From NCBI RefSeq assembly GCF_000960475.2, contig NZ_JZDQ02000022.1, positions 1 to 64,000 on the forward strand: a DNA stretch of 64,000 nucleotides. Direction: 5' to 3'. Below are positions 44,808 to 54,479 of this stretch, piece after piece. The position numbers and the translations under genes are program-made. This stretch comes from Nocardioides luteus (lineage in GTDB: Bacteria; Actinomycetota; Actinomycetes; Propionibacteriales; Nocardioidaceae). Below the pieces are notes generated by a model. It worked only from the letters and a program-made list of their open reading frames with translations. It did no database searches and had not been told where the DNA came from. Every line of letters begins with the position of its first letter. The first letter of the stretch is position 1.

Positions 44808-45183
44808 GAACAGCTGGATGCTGGAGCTGGTCGCGGGAGTACGCGGCGTACGTCATGTCGTGGTCCTCTCCGCCGACGGCCTCGTCCGGGTCCGCACGAG
44901 CCACACGCCGCGCGAGGAGGCCGACAAGCTCGCCGCGGCGTGCGCCGGCCTGACCTCGCTCGGCCACGGGATCAGCCGCCAGTTCGGCGTCGACGCCCAT
45001 CCTCGGCAAGTGATGGTCGAGTTCAACGGCGGCTTCCTGTTCATCCGTGGCGCCGGCGACGGCTCCCGCCTCGCGGTGGTCACCGAGATGAGCATCGACC
45101 CGGCGCTGGTCGCCCAGCAGATGCAGGCGACCGTCCTGATGATCGGGGAGCGCGCGATGAGCACCCCGAGGCGCTCGTTCTGA
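44797..45183 (+). CDS. cvnB: Roadblock/LC7-domain protein (CvnB type)
   Basis: Roadblock/LC7 fold, 128 residues, the putative GTPase-activating or scaffold subunit of the conservon. LELVAGVRGVRHVVVLSADGL and GGFLFIRGAGDGSRLAVV fit the family strands. GGAGGA lies 6 nt before the ATG. The start is within cvnA and cvnC begins 4 bp after the stop, so expression is tightly coupled. Confidence 0.93.
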   Translation: MTDENSWMLELVAGVRGVRHVVVLSADGLVRVRTSHTPREEADKLAAACAGLTSLGHGISRQFGVDAHPRQVMVEFNGGFLFIRGAGDGSRLAVVTEMSIDPALVAQQMQATVLMIGERAMSTPRRSF

Positions 45184-45187
45184 GTCG

Positions 45188-45544
45188 ATGCCCGGCGCCC
45201 GCGAAGACGACTACGTCGACCACCCGATCCGGTCCTACGTCCGGACGGGCGGCCGTGCCCGGCCGACCCACCGGCTGACGCCGGCGACGCTGCTGATCGG
45301 CCACACCGACCCGGCTTCCACGTCGGTGGGCCGGCAGGAGCGCGAGGTCCTCTCCCAGTGCCTCGGCGTGATCTCGATGGCCGAGATCGCCGTCCATCTC
45401 GGCCAGCCGGTCAGCGTCCTCGCGGTGATCGCCTCGGACATGATCGACGCCGGCCTGATCGGCGTACGCCCCGACAGCGACACCGCCACCGGCCCCTCCC
45501 GCGAAACCCTTCAGAAGGTCCTGCATGCTCTCAACCACCTCTGA
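45188..45544 (+). CDS. cvnC: DUF742 protein (CvnC type)
   Basis: Conservon third component, 118 residues. The DUF742 pattern is clear: IRSYVRTGGRARPTH, then a winged-helix-like region (VGRQEREVLSQCLGVISMAEIAVHL...PVSVLAVIASDMIDAGLI) in which the helix normally carries SVAEIAAHL. It overlaps cvnD by 20 bp. It may bind DNA or the GTPase; not settled for the family. Confidence 0.93.
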   Translation: MPGAREDDYVDHPIRSYVRTGGRARPTHRLTPATLLIGHTDPASTSVGRQEREVLSQCLGVISMAEIAVHLGQPVSVLAVIASDMIDAGLIGVRPDSDTATGPSRETLQKVLHALNHL

Positions 45545-46112
45545 CGACAACCACTACCTGGCCCCCACCGTCGTCGAGTCGGTCAAGATCCTGGTGGTCG
45601 GCTCCTTCGGGGTCGGCAAGACCACGCTGATCGGCTCGGTCAGCGAGATCGACCCGCTCCGCACCGAGGAGACGATCACCGAGGCCAGCGAGGGGATCGA
45701 CGCGGTCGATTCCACCCCGGAGAAGACGACCACCACGGTCGCGATGGACTTCGGCCGGATCACCCTGACCGACGAGATCGCGCTCTACCTGTTCGGCACC
45801 CCCGGCCAGCGCCGCTTCTGGGACCTGTGGTCCGGCCTCGCCGAGGGCGCCGCCGGCGCCCTGGTCCTGGTCGACACCCGGCGTCTCGAGGACTCCTTCG
45901 AGGTGCTGGACCAGCTCGAGACACGTACGTCCCTGCCGTTCGTGGTCGCCATCAACCAGTTCCCGGGCGCGCCGAACTACGAGCCCGAGCAGATCCGCAC
46001 GGCGCTCGACCTCGACGACGAGACGCCGATCGTGGTGTGCAACGCCAAGAACCGCAACGCCTGCGTCCGCGCGCTCGCCGCTCTCGTGCGCCACGCCCTG
46101 AAGACGCACTGA
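45525..46112 (+). CDS. cvnD: Conservon small GTP-binding protein (CvnD type)
   Basis: Ras-like GTPase of the bacterial conservon group, 195 residues. G1 P-loop GSFGVGKTT (26-34), G3 FGTPGQRRFWDLW and a degenerate G4 (AINQF in place of NKxD) are visible, the last being usual for this group. The N-terminus (about 1-18) is polar. It is fourth gene of the operon; the P450 starts 14 bp later. Confidence 0.94.
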   Translation: MLSTTSDDNHYLAPTVVESVKILVVGSFGVGKTTLIGSVSEIDPLRTEETITEASEGIDAVDSTPEKTTTTVAMDFGRITLTDEIALYLFGTPGQRRFWDLWSGLAEGAAGALVLVDTRRLEDSFEVLDQLETRTSLPFVVAINQFPGAPNYEPEQIRTALDLDDETPIVVCNAKNRNACVRALAALVRHALKTH

Positions 46113-46126
46113 TCCGCCATCGACCG

Positions 46127-47386
46127 ATGAAAACAGGCCACCCGATGACCCCGATGACCCCCACCCGCACCGTACGTCTCGCCGACCTCACCGATCTCGT
46201 CCATGCGCCCGACACCGTCGGCCCGCGGGCGCGGGAGGTGCACGCACGGCTCCGGGCCGAGTGGGGTCCGGTGGCCCCGGGCGAGCTCTCCCCCGGCGTA
46301 CGCGTCTGGTTCGCGATGGGCTATGCCGAGTTCAGCGAGGTCATCCGCAACGAGGAGGTCTTCTCCCGCAACGGCGACAACTGGAGCGCGGTGCAGGAGG
46401 GCAAGATCCTGCCGGACATGCCGATCTACCCGTTCGTGACCACGCGGCAGAACTCCTTCCACAACGACGGCGAGCTCCGCCGGCGGCTGCGTTCGCCCGT
46501 GGACCGAGCCCTCTCCCGAGTCGACGAGCACGGCTACGCCGCCCAGGTACGCGGCATCTGCAACGACCTCGTCGACGACATGCTCGAGCGGGGTGAGGCC
46601 GACCTGGTCCAGGACTACGCCGTGCTGATCCCGCTGCTCTCGGTCGCGGCGATGTTCGGCATGGGCCAGGAGGTCGGCGACTCCATGCGCAAGGCGGCCC
46701 ACAAGGTCCTCGGCGGTGGTCAGCTCGCCCAGGAGGGGGTCATCGAGCTCGCCGTCGAGATCGTCGACCACATCGCCAAGCGCCGCAGGGAACCCCAGGA
46801 CGACCTCACCTCCCACCTGATCGACGACCCCGGCCTGTGGGACGACAACGAGGTCATGGAGGCGATGATCGTGATGATCATCGCCGGCAACGAGCTGACG
46901 ATCGCGACGATCACCCAGACGCTGCTGCTGATGCTCTCCGACGAGCGGTTCGCCGGCCGGTTGCGCGGCGGGCGGCTCGACGTCGACCAGGCGATCGAGG
47001 AGGTGATGTGGCGCGACCCGCCCTGCTACAACATCACCCCGCGCTTCGCGCTGCGCGACGTCGAGCTCGGCGGTCAGCTGATCCGCAAGGGTGACGCCGT
47101 GGTGCCGTGCATCGCGGCCGCCAACCTCGACCCGGTGATGACCGGCGACGACCCCTGGCTCGAGATCGGCAACCGCGCCCACATGTCGTGGAGCGCCGGC
47201 CCGCACGCCTGCCCGGCCATGCGGCCGGGCACGATCATCGTCCAGGCAGCCGTACGCACCGTCCTGGAGCGCCTCCCCGAGGTCACCCTCGCGGTGCCGG
47301 CCGACCGGGTCGAGCGCAACACCGACTCGCTCTCCTACCGCTACCCGACCTCGATGCCGGTCAGGTTCGTCCGCACCCTGACCTGA
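46127..47386 (+). CDS. cvnE: Cytochrome P450, conservon type (CYP157-like), K-helix lacks ExxR
   Basis: P450 encoded at the end of the conservon, 419 residues. Haem ligand C362 sits in SWSAGPHACPAM. The I-helix reads AGNELT (253-258) where AGxxTT is usual, so the oxygen-activating Thr position is altered. In the K-helix the expected ExxR is replaced by EEVMW (291-295) followed by R296, recalling the CYP157 family of Streptomyces, known to lack ExxR. The start at 46127 is one of two close ATGs (46145 is the other). Reaction unknown; it may act as a redox or ligand sensor for the conservon. Confidence 0.92.
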   Translation: MKTGHPMTPMTPTRTVRLADLTDLVHAPDTVGPRAREVHARLRAEWGPVAPGELSPGVRVWFAMGYAEFSEVIRNEEVFSRNGDNWSAVQEGKILPDMPIYPFVTTRQNSFHNDGELRRRLRSPVDRALSRVDEHGYAAQVRGICNDLVDDMLERGEADLVQDYAVLIPLLSVAAMFGMGQEVGDSMRKAAHKVLGGGQLAQEGVIELAVEIVDHIAKRRREPQDDLTSHLIDDPGLWDDNEVMEAMIVMIIAGNELTIATITQTLLLMLSDERFAGRLRGGRLDVDQAIEEVMWRDPPCYNITPRFALRDVELGGQLIRKGDAVVPCIAAANLDPVMTGDDPWLEIGNRAHMSWSAGPHACPAMRPGTIIVQAAVRTVLERLPEVTLAVPADRVERNTDSLSYRYPTSMPVRFVRTLT

Positions 47387-47389
47387 GGC

Positions 47390-48988
<1,599 letters not shown>

Positions 48989-49051
48989 TACCGTCACTAG
49001 TGTATGGGCGGGGCACTCGGCTCCACACATCACCACCTCCAGGGGGACAAG

Positions 49052-50008
49052 ATGCGGTTCAACCCGAAGGCCAGACTCGACACCAGCCGGACGTCCGGCG
49101 GCGGTGGCGGTGGCGGGTTCGGCGGCGGAGGTGGCGCCCGCATCCCGATCCCCGGTGGCAAGGCGAGCGGCGGGATCGGCACCGTCATCGTGCTGCTGAT
49201 CTTCTTCCTCATCACCCAGTGCACCGGCGTCGGACCCCAGGTCCTCGGCGACGGCAGCGGCTCGACGTCGGTCGGCACCGGCACCTTCGGCGGCCTCCAG
49301 GCGGCCGACGGCGGCGAGACCGGCGACTTCGGCTCCTGCAAGACCGGCGAGGACGCCAACAACGACGAGAACTGCGCGTTCGTCGCTCTGGAGAACTCGC
49401 TGACCGGCTACTGGGACTCCCAGCCCGACCTCGCCGGCCGGTTCCAGCCCGAGCAGTCCGTGGTGATCTTCGCCGACCAGGTCCAGACCGGTGGCTGCGG
49501 CTCCGCGTCGAGCGCGGTCGGGCCGTTCTACTGCCCCTCCGACCAGACCATCTACCTCGACCCGACCTTCTTCGACTCCATCTTCGAGCAGCTCGGCGGC
49601 AAGGACACCACCTTCGTACGCGCCTACGTGCTCGCCCACGAGTACGGCCACCACATCCAGAACCTGCTCGGCACCATGGGCCAGGTCCGCACCCAGCAGG
49701 GCCCCGACTCCGACGCCGTCCGCCTGGAGCTGCAGGCCGACTGCTACGCCGGGATGTGGACCGCCGCCGCCGAGGGCGACGGGTTCATCGTGGACATCAC
49801 CGACCAGGACATCTCCGAGGGCATCTCCGCCGCCAAGACCGTCGGCGACGACCACATCCAGGCAAAGACCACCGGCCGCGTGGACACCTCGCAGTACACC
49901 CACGGCTCCTCCGAGCAGCGGATCGCCTGGTTCCAGAAGGGCATGACCACCCCCGACTCCATCGCGGGCTGCGACACGTTCAAGGCGCGGGATCTCGACC
50001 GGCCGTAG
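49052..50008 (+). CDS. Neutral zinc metallopeptidase, YpfJ/KPN_02809 family
   Basis: Membrane-anchored putative zinc peptidase, 318 residues. A Gly-rich cytosolic N-terminus (16-28) is followed by one helix (about 43-57) and an extracytoplasmic domain with the zinc motif H196-E-Y-G-H200-H. Two Cys pairs (C96/C108, C149/C161) could form disulfides. AGGGGG precedes the ATG. Peptidase activity has not been shown for much of this family. A double hairpin follows the stop. Confidence 0.9.
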   Translation: MRFNPKARLDTSRTSGGGGGGGFGGGGGARIPIPGGKASGGIGTVIVLLIFFLITQCTGVGPQVLGDGSGSTSVGTGTFGGLQAADGGETGDFGSCKTGEDANNDENCAFVALENSLTGYWDSQPDLAGRFQPEQSVVIFADQVQTGGCGSASSAVGPFYCPSDQTIYLDPTFFDSIFEQLGGKDTTFVRAYVLAHEYGHHIQNLLGTMGQVRTQQGPDSDAVRLELQADCYAGMWTAAAEGDGFIVDITDQDISEGISAAKTVGDDHIQAKTTGRVDTSQYTHGSSEQRIAWFQKGMTTPDSIAGCDTFKARDLDRP

Positions 50009-50016
50009 AGGTGGGA

Positions 50017-50080
50017 GGGATACCCGGTGAACCGGGTATCCCTGCACTTCTCAGGCATTGCAACACCTGAGAAGTGCAGG
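50017..50080. terminator. Two consecutive perfect hairpins
   Basis: First stem 12 bp: 50017-50028 with 50031-50042, 2-nt loop. Second stem 15 bp: 50041-50055 with 50066-50080, 10-nt loop. The two share 2 bp. They lie 8 bp after the metallopeptidase stop and 45 bp before the convergent kinase-like gene stop (50126), fitting bidirectional termination. Confidence 0.8.
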
Positions 50081-50125
50081 AATCGCCTGAGCCGTGTTGC
50101 GGATGTGACCCCTGGGGCCGAGAGC

Positions 50126-51037
50126 TCACATCTCGAGCAGCGCCTCCACCAGCGGCGCCTGCTTCTGCAGCGTCCGCAGATGCGGCGCGACGGCCGGATG
50201 GCGGAACTTCGCGAGCAGCGGGCCCTCGCCCGGCGTGACCCGGCTCAGCGCCCACTCGGCCCGGCTCAGCGCGGTGTAGACCGCACTGATCTGGGCACCG
50301 AGGGTCGCCTCCTCGCGGGTCGCGATGCCGGGCGGCAACCCCAGGACGTACGCCTCCAGCAGCGGCTCGAACGACTCCCGGGCGTGCAGCAGGTAGAGCC
50401 CGAGGTCGCCGCCGACCGGACCATGACCGAGGCTCGACCAGTCGATCGCGATCAGCCGTTCGCCGTCCTCGGTGCGGCCGAGGAGGTTCTGCGGCGCGGG
50501 GTCGCCGTGCTGGGCGACCTGGGGAAGCTGGTCGAGGAGGTCGGTGAAGCGACCGCGGCGCTCCCACAGGGTGTGGGCGATGTCCGCGGCGGTCGTACGC
50601 ATCATGGTCGGCCAGCCGCCGTTGTACTCCACCCGGGCGATCCGGTCGCGGAACTGGTCGCGCGCCAGCCAGCGCGCCTCGCCGAGGTCCGCGCCGGCGA
50701 AGCGACCCATCGACAGGGCCGCGAAGAGTCCTGAGTTGGCGGCGTCCTCGACCCAGTCGGTGGTCAGCGTGATGCCCTCGTCGTCCTCGGCGACGCTCGT
50801 GCGGGGACCGATCATGCCCGGAGTGTCGTCGACCAGGCCGGTGGCGGCGACGTCGGCGGCCCGCCGCCAGTAGGCGAAGTGTCGCCGGCGGCTCAGCTCC
50901 GCCGGATCGTACGCCCCGGGCTCTCCGAGCCGCTTGACCACGACCGGCTCCTCGCCCACAGCCGTGCGCCAGACCCCCAGCGTGGAGGGTCCGGTGCCTC
51001 CGGGAAGGACGAGCCACCCGGGGTCGGGCTGCCACAT
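50126..51037 (-). CDS. APH/choline-kinase-like phosphotransferase
   Basis: Protein-kinase-like phosphotransferase of the aminoglycoside phosphotransferase fold, 303 residues. The catalytic loop H177-G-D179-PAPQN184 and the metal-binding D199 (IAIDW) are intact; an N-lobe Lys appears in VVVKRLG. Such chromosomal members usually act on small alcohols or sugars rather than antibiotics. Monocistronic, divergent from the gene at 51081 by 43 bp. Confidence 0.87.
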   Translation of the reverse strand: MWQPDPGWLVLPGGTGPSTLGVWRTAVGEEPVVVKRLGEPGAYDPAELSRRRHFAYWRRAADVAATGLVDDTPGMIGPRTSVAEDDEGITLTTDWVEDAANSGLFAALSMGRFAGADLGEARWLARDQFRDRIARVEYNGGWPTMMRTTAADIAHTLWERRGRFTDLLDQLPQVAQHGDPAPQNLLGRTEDGERLIAIDWSSLGHGPVGGDLGLYLLHARESFEPLLEAYVLGLPPGIATREEATLGAQISAVYTALSRAEWALSRVTPGEGPLLAKFRHPAVAPHLRTLQKQAPLVEALLEM

Positions 51038-51080
51038 ACGAATGACGGTATCCCAGGGAGTCGGGATATCGTGGCAATCG

Positions 51081-51509
51081 ATGTCCGAGACTGACTACTG
51101 CGAGCTGTGTGACCTGCCGAAGTCACAGTGCATCCACGGGCGGCCCCCGGCCCCGCCGGCTCCGACTCCGGTGAAGAAGGCGACCACCCGGGTGCGCAAG
51201 ACCACGACGAGCGCCGCGGCCTCGGCCCCGAAGGTCGTCACCAAGTCCGCTCCCCGCAAGTGGACCCCGCCGGCCGCCTTCGCGCCGCTCATCCTCGAGA
51301 TCCTGGAGGCCGCGGGCGGCTCGATGTCCGCCGACGCCGTCCTCGACGAGCTCGAGAGCCAGCTGGCCGACCAGCTCCTCGCCGGCGACTTCGAGACCAC
51401 TCCGGAGGGCGAGCTCCGCTGGCGCTACGCGGCGCGACGCGCCCGCCAGAAGCTCCTCACCGAGGGCCTGATGACCAAGGGCGCGCCAGGGGTCTGGCAG
51501 CTTCCCTGA
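51081..51509 (+). CDS. Small conserved protein with Cys cluster and winged-helix-like C-terminus
   Basis: A 142-residue protein. The N-terminus has a possible zinc cluster (CELCDLPKSQCIHG), followed by a Pro/Thr/Lys-rich linker (about 22-60) and a C-terminal domain (about 65-142) resembling the N-terminal winged helix of Mrr-type proteins (PLILEILEAAGGSMSADAVL...RRARQKLLTEGLM). DNA binding is plausible. It ends 9 bp from the convergent acVLRF1 gene. Confidence 0.75.
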   Translation: MSETDYCELCDLPKSQCIHGRPPAPPAPTPVKKATTRVRKTTTSAAASAPKVVTKSAPRKWTPPAAFAPLILEILEAAGGSMSADAVLDELESQLADQLLAGDFETTPEGELRWRYAARRARQKLLTEGLMTKGAPGVWQLP

Positions 51510-51518
51510 CCTCGGGCC

Positions 51519-52133
51519 TCACCCGTCGGCGTTGAGGACCTCGATCCGCACCTTCTGGGCGTCCTCGATGGCCTGGTCGAGCACCGCGCGGTTGGGGTCC
51601 TGGACCGGGAGCCACGGCCCGGCGACGGTGAGCGCCTGGAGGCGTCGGTCCTCGAGCACGTCGTCGACGCCACCGTGGTCACCGCCCGTGACGAGGGGTC
51701 CGGTGAGCCCCTCGAGGATCCTGGCCGCGTGCTCGGCGGCCGCCTCGTAGGCCGCACTGGCCTGGTTGGCCCGGCGCCGTGCGAAGCGCTGCTGGCTCCA
51801 GCCGCCGGCCTTGGTCTTCCCCTGGACGTGCCGCCGCCCGATCTTGTGATCGGCGATCTCGCTGCCGCTCAGCCGGGCGATCGCAAAACCGCCCTTGCGC
51901 ACCAGCAGGATGCCCCACTCCTGCGGCGCCGCCGAGGCACTGATGAACGCCTCGATCTCGGCCGGCCCGGCGTACGACTTCTCGAACGGCAGCGCCGCGA
52001 TGAACGAGGAGCCGTCGGCGGCTGCGCCGGTCAGGGCACCGGAGTCGACCGCGAGCCGGGTCTCGCCGTGGCGGGCGGCGAAGTTGTCGACCCAGCGCTG
52101 GATCCGAGCGACCGGGACGGCAACGTTGGGCAT
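51519..52133 (-). CDS. acVLRF1: actinobacterial Vms1-like release factor / peptidyl-tRNA hydrolase
   Basis: VLRF1-domain protein, 204 residues. The signature region GKTKAGGWSQQRFARRR (105-121) carries the GxxQ motif in which the Gln takes the place of the GGQ Gln of release factors. The actinobacterial family (acVLRF1) is related to yeast Vms1 and human ANKZF1, which release nascent chains from stalled 60S ribosomes. It therefore probably acts in ribosome rescue. Single gene; the following OmpA gene is 50 bp upstream on the same strand. Confidence 0.85.
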   Translation of the reverse strand: MPNVAVPVARIQRWVDNFAARHGETRLAVDSGALTGAAADGSSFIAALPFEKSYAGPAEIEAFISASAAPQEWGILLVRKGGFAIARLSGSEIADHKIGRRHVQGKTKAGGWSQQRFARRRANQASAAYEAAAEHAARILEGLTGPLVTGGDHGGVDDVLEDRRLQALTVAGPWLPVQDPNRAVLDQAIEDAQKVRIEVLNADG

Positions 52134-52183
52134 GGCCGTACGTTACCGTCCCGGTCGACACGGAGCCGATCAGTTCGTCCGGA

Positions 52184-52954
52184 TCAGTTGGTGATGACGA
52201 ACTCGACGCGTCGGTTGCGCGCGTCCGGCTTGCCAGGGACGATCGGGCGGGTCTCGCCGTAGCCCTTCGAGGAGAGCCGGTCGGCCTCGACCCCCAGGCT
52301 CACCAAGGTGTCCAGGACCCGCTTGGCCCGGCGTTCGCTCAGGTCCTGGGTGTGCGCGAGCATCCCGGTGATGTCGGCGTGACCTTCGATCCGTACCGTG
52401 ACGTCCGGATGGTCGGTCAGCGTCGCCGCCAGCGCCTTGACCACACCGAGCCCGGCGCTGGTCAGTACGTCGCTGTTGTGCTCGAAGCCGATCGACCGGA
52501 ACCTGTCCAGCTCGGCCTGCGCCGCCTCGCGCTGCTCTGCGGCCGGGGTCGGCGACGCTTCCGCGGTGGGCTCCTCCGACACCGACGGCTCGGGCTCCGC
52601 GGTCGCCTCGGCCTCGTCGGCCTCGTCGGCCTCGTCGGGATCGGTGGCGCTTGCGTCCTCACCGGTGACCGCACCGTCCGGGCCGAAGGCCTGGACGACG
52701 CGTACGCCGCTGACGTCCTCGACGAGCGCACCGGCCTCGACCGCAGCGCCCTCGGTCTTCGCGGTGACCTCGCCGTCGCGCCCGGTGAAGGCGACCTCCA
52801 CGTCGTCGAGCCCGGCCTCGGACAGGGCGGCGGCCGCCTTGTCGGCCAGCTTGTCCTCGACCCGCTCGCGGAAGACCGTGTCCTGGACCGCGGTGAGCCC
52901 GCCGAGCAGGACCACGCCGACGATCACGGGCAGGACGATGCGGCGCAGCTTCAT
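52184..52954 (-). CDS. OmpA-domain envelope protein with BON-like domain (ArfA-like)
   Basis: Exported or membrane-anchored protein, 256 residues. An N-terminal helix (about 4-22) is followed by a BON-like domain (about 28-90), an acidic Glu/Ala/Pro linker (100-145) and a C-terminal OmpA domain (about 150-256) with VRIEGHADITG and LSERRAKRVLDTLVSLG that would bind peptidoglycan. The arrangement recalls mycobacterial OmpATb (ArfA). The ATG overlaps the stop of the upstream HhH protein (52951-52954). Confidence 0.87.
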   Translation of the reverse strand: MKLRRIVLPVIVGVVLLGGLTAVQDTVFRERVEDKLADKAAAALSEAGLDDVEVAFTGRDGEVTAKTEGAAVEAGALVEDVSGVRVVQAFGPDGAVTGEDASATDPDEADEADEAEATAEPEPSVSEEPTAEASPTPAAEQREAAQAELDRFRSIGFEHNSDVLTSAGLGVVKALAATLTDHPDVTVRIEGHADITGMLAHTQDLSERRAKRVLDTLVSLGVEADRLSSKGYGETRPIVPGKPDARNRRVEFVITN

Positions 52955-53883
52955 GCCTTCGCCCCGGAGGCGTCGTCCTCGGCGGCTTCGACAGCGGCGA
53001 CCTCGGCCGCGTCCTCGGCCAGCGCCTCGGCCTTGTCCTCGGCGTCGGTGATCTCGTCGACGTCAGCGAAGTCGACCTTCTCGTTGAACTTCACGCTGCG
53101 GTCCTGACCGCCGACCAGATAGTCCTGGTACTCCTTCAGCCCGTCCTCGTCACCATCGGCGAGGAACTGCGCCTGGCGCGCCCACGAGCTCGCCGACGGC
53201 GCGAACCGCACGCCCTCCGCCTTGATCGCCGCGCGGAGCTCGTCCTCCGTGGCGCTGGCGACACTGGCGTACGTCGCATAGCCCTGGGCCTTCAGCGCGG
53301 CGTCGATCTTCGGGCCGATGCCCTCGATCCGCTTGAGGTCCTGCGGCTCCTGCTCCTGCTGCGCCGCCTCACGCGCGACGGACTCCGCCTCGGCGACGAC
53401 CGCGGCCTCGGCCGTGACCTCGGGCTCGACCTCGGCCGTGGCCTCGACCTCGGGCTCGACCTGGGTCGCCGGCTCGGACTCCGGCTCGGGCTCCGGCTCG
53501 GTCTCCGGCTCGGTCTCCGGCTCGATCTCGGTCTCCGGCTCGGACGCGGCCGTGTCCTCCGACTCGGCTCGGGCAACGGGGACCGCAGCGGCCTCGACCT
53601 CGGCCTCGACCTCGGACTCGACCTCGGACTCGACCTCGGACTCGACCTCGGACTCGACCTCGGACTCGACCTCGGACTCGACCTCGGACACAGCCTCGGA
53701 CACAGCCTCGGGCTCGCCCTCGGACTCCGAGGTGGTGTCGACCTTCGGCGCCGCGATGTCCGCCGACTCCTCGACGACGGCGGTGCGCTTGCTGCGGCGG
53801 CCCCAGATCAGCCAGCCGACGAGCAGTCCGATCGCGAACGCGACCAGGATGAATACCAAGCTCTGGGCGATGAACCAGCCCAT
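52951..53883 (-). CDS. Single-pass membrane protein with acidic repeat and helix-hairpin-helix domain
   Basis: A 310-residue protein: one helix (about 5-27), then a long acidic low-complexity region (about 40-185) with tandem SEVE units and EPET repeats, then a helix-hairpin-helix motif in LKRIEGIGPKIDAALKAQGY, a DUF4332-like region and an acidic tail. HhH domains usually bind DNA, yet here one is tethered to the membrane and coupled to an OmpA protein. Function unknown. The 12-bp DNA repeat underlying SEVE is prone to length change. Confidence 0.8.
   Translation of the reverse strand: MGWFIAQSLVFILVAFAIGLLVGWLIWGRRSKRTAVVEESADIAAPKVDTTSESEGEPEAVSEAVSEVESEVESEVESEVESEVESEVESEVEAEVEAAAVPVARAESEDTAASEPETEIEPETEPETEPEPEPESEPATQVEPEVEATAEVEPEVTAEAAVVAEAESVAREAAQQEQEPQDLKRIEGIGPKIDAALKAQGYATYASVASATEDELRAAIKAEGVRFAPSASSWARQAQFLADGDEDGLKEYQDYLVGGQDRSVKFNEKVDFADVDEITDAEDKAEALAEDAAEVAAVEAAEDDASGAKA
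53611..53706. repeat. 12-bp coding tandem repeat (SEVE units)
   Basis: Six perfect copies of CTCGGACTCGAC (53611-53682) followed by two identical diverged copies CTCGGACACAGC (53683-53706), read on the plus strand. On the coding strand they give SEVE and SEAV repeats in the acidic region of the HhH protein. Copy number changes keep frame. Confidence 0.9.
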
Positions 53884-54112
53884 GAGGAACCTCCAGATGA
53901 CTTGCGGTGTGTGAGAGAGAACCGGCCTCTGGCACCGAACGACGGGCGCGCTGGAACGGACCACCGCAAGTCGCCCCGCAGACCGCCGAACTCGGCCGAA
54001 CGCGCGGACGCTCCCACATATCCGCATGGCAGGGAAAGACCCGCCACGCGATGGCTACCGATCCGTTGCCGAACTGTCGCTCAGACCAGGACGAACAGCC
54101 ACGAGAACACCC

Positions 54113-54469
54113 TCACAGCCCGCGCACCAGGCGTTCCGGCGCGATGTGCCGATAGGCGTCCTCACAGACCTCGGCGACCTCGGACCAGTCGACGTCACCA
54201 TCGAGCCGCATACCGATCCAGCCCCGCCCACCGACGTAGGGAGGGACGAAGAAGCGCTCGGGATCGGCACCGACCACCTCGTCCTGCACCCCCGCGGCAG
54301 CGGCCGCCCACAGATGCGGCTCGTCGCGCCCGTGATGCCCGTGCGGCCACAGCATCACGAACTGCTTCCTCACGAAGAACCCCGGTGCACCATGGCTGAC
54401 CCGCTCAGCACTCTCCGGGAACCGGAGACAGATCTCCCGGACCCGGTCGGTCAGCTGCTGCGGTGTCAC
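54113..54469 (-). CDS. MmcQ/YjbR-family protein
   Basis: A 118-residue protein of the CyaY-like MmcQ/YjbR fold, GTG start. ICLRFPESAERVSHGAPGFFV and PPYVGGRGWIGMRLDGDVDW are typical. Members are small predicted DNA-binding proteins without settled role. The start lies 10 bp after the stop of the ASCH gene, so they form an operon. Confidence 0.87.
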   Translation of the reverse strand: MTPQQLTDRVREICLRFPESAERVSHGAPGFFVRKQFVMLWPHGHHGRDEPHLWAAAAAGVQDEVVGADPERFFVPPYVGGRGWIGMRLDGDVDWSEVAEVCEDAYRHIAPERLVRGL

Positions 54470-54479
54470 TCGGGCTCGT

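Noticed and set aside
48989-50047. N-terminal extension of the ABC-F protein
   Set aside because: The extension is antisense to the metallopeptidase gene, low-complexity, and the ABC-F family start is at 48988.
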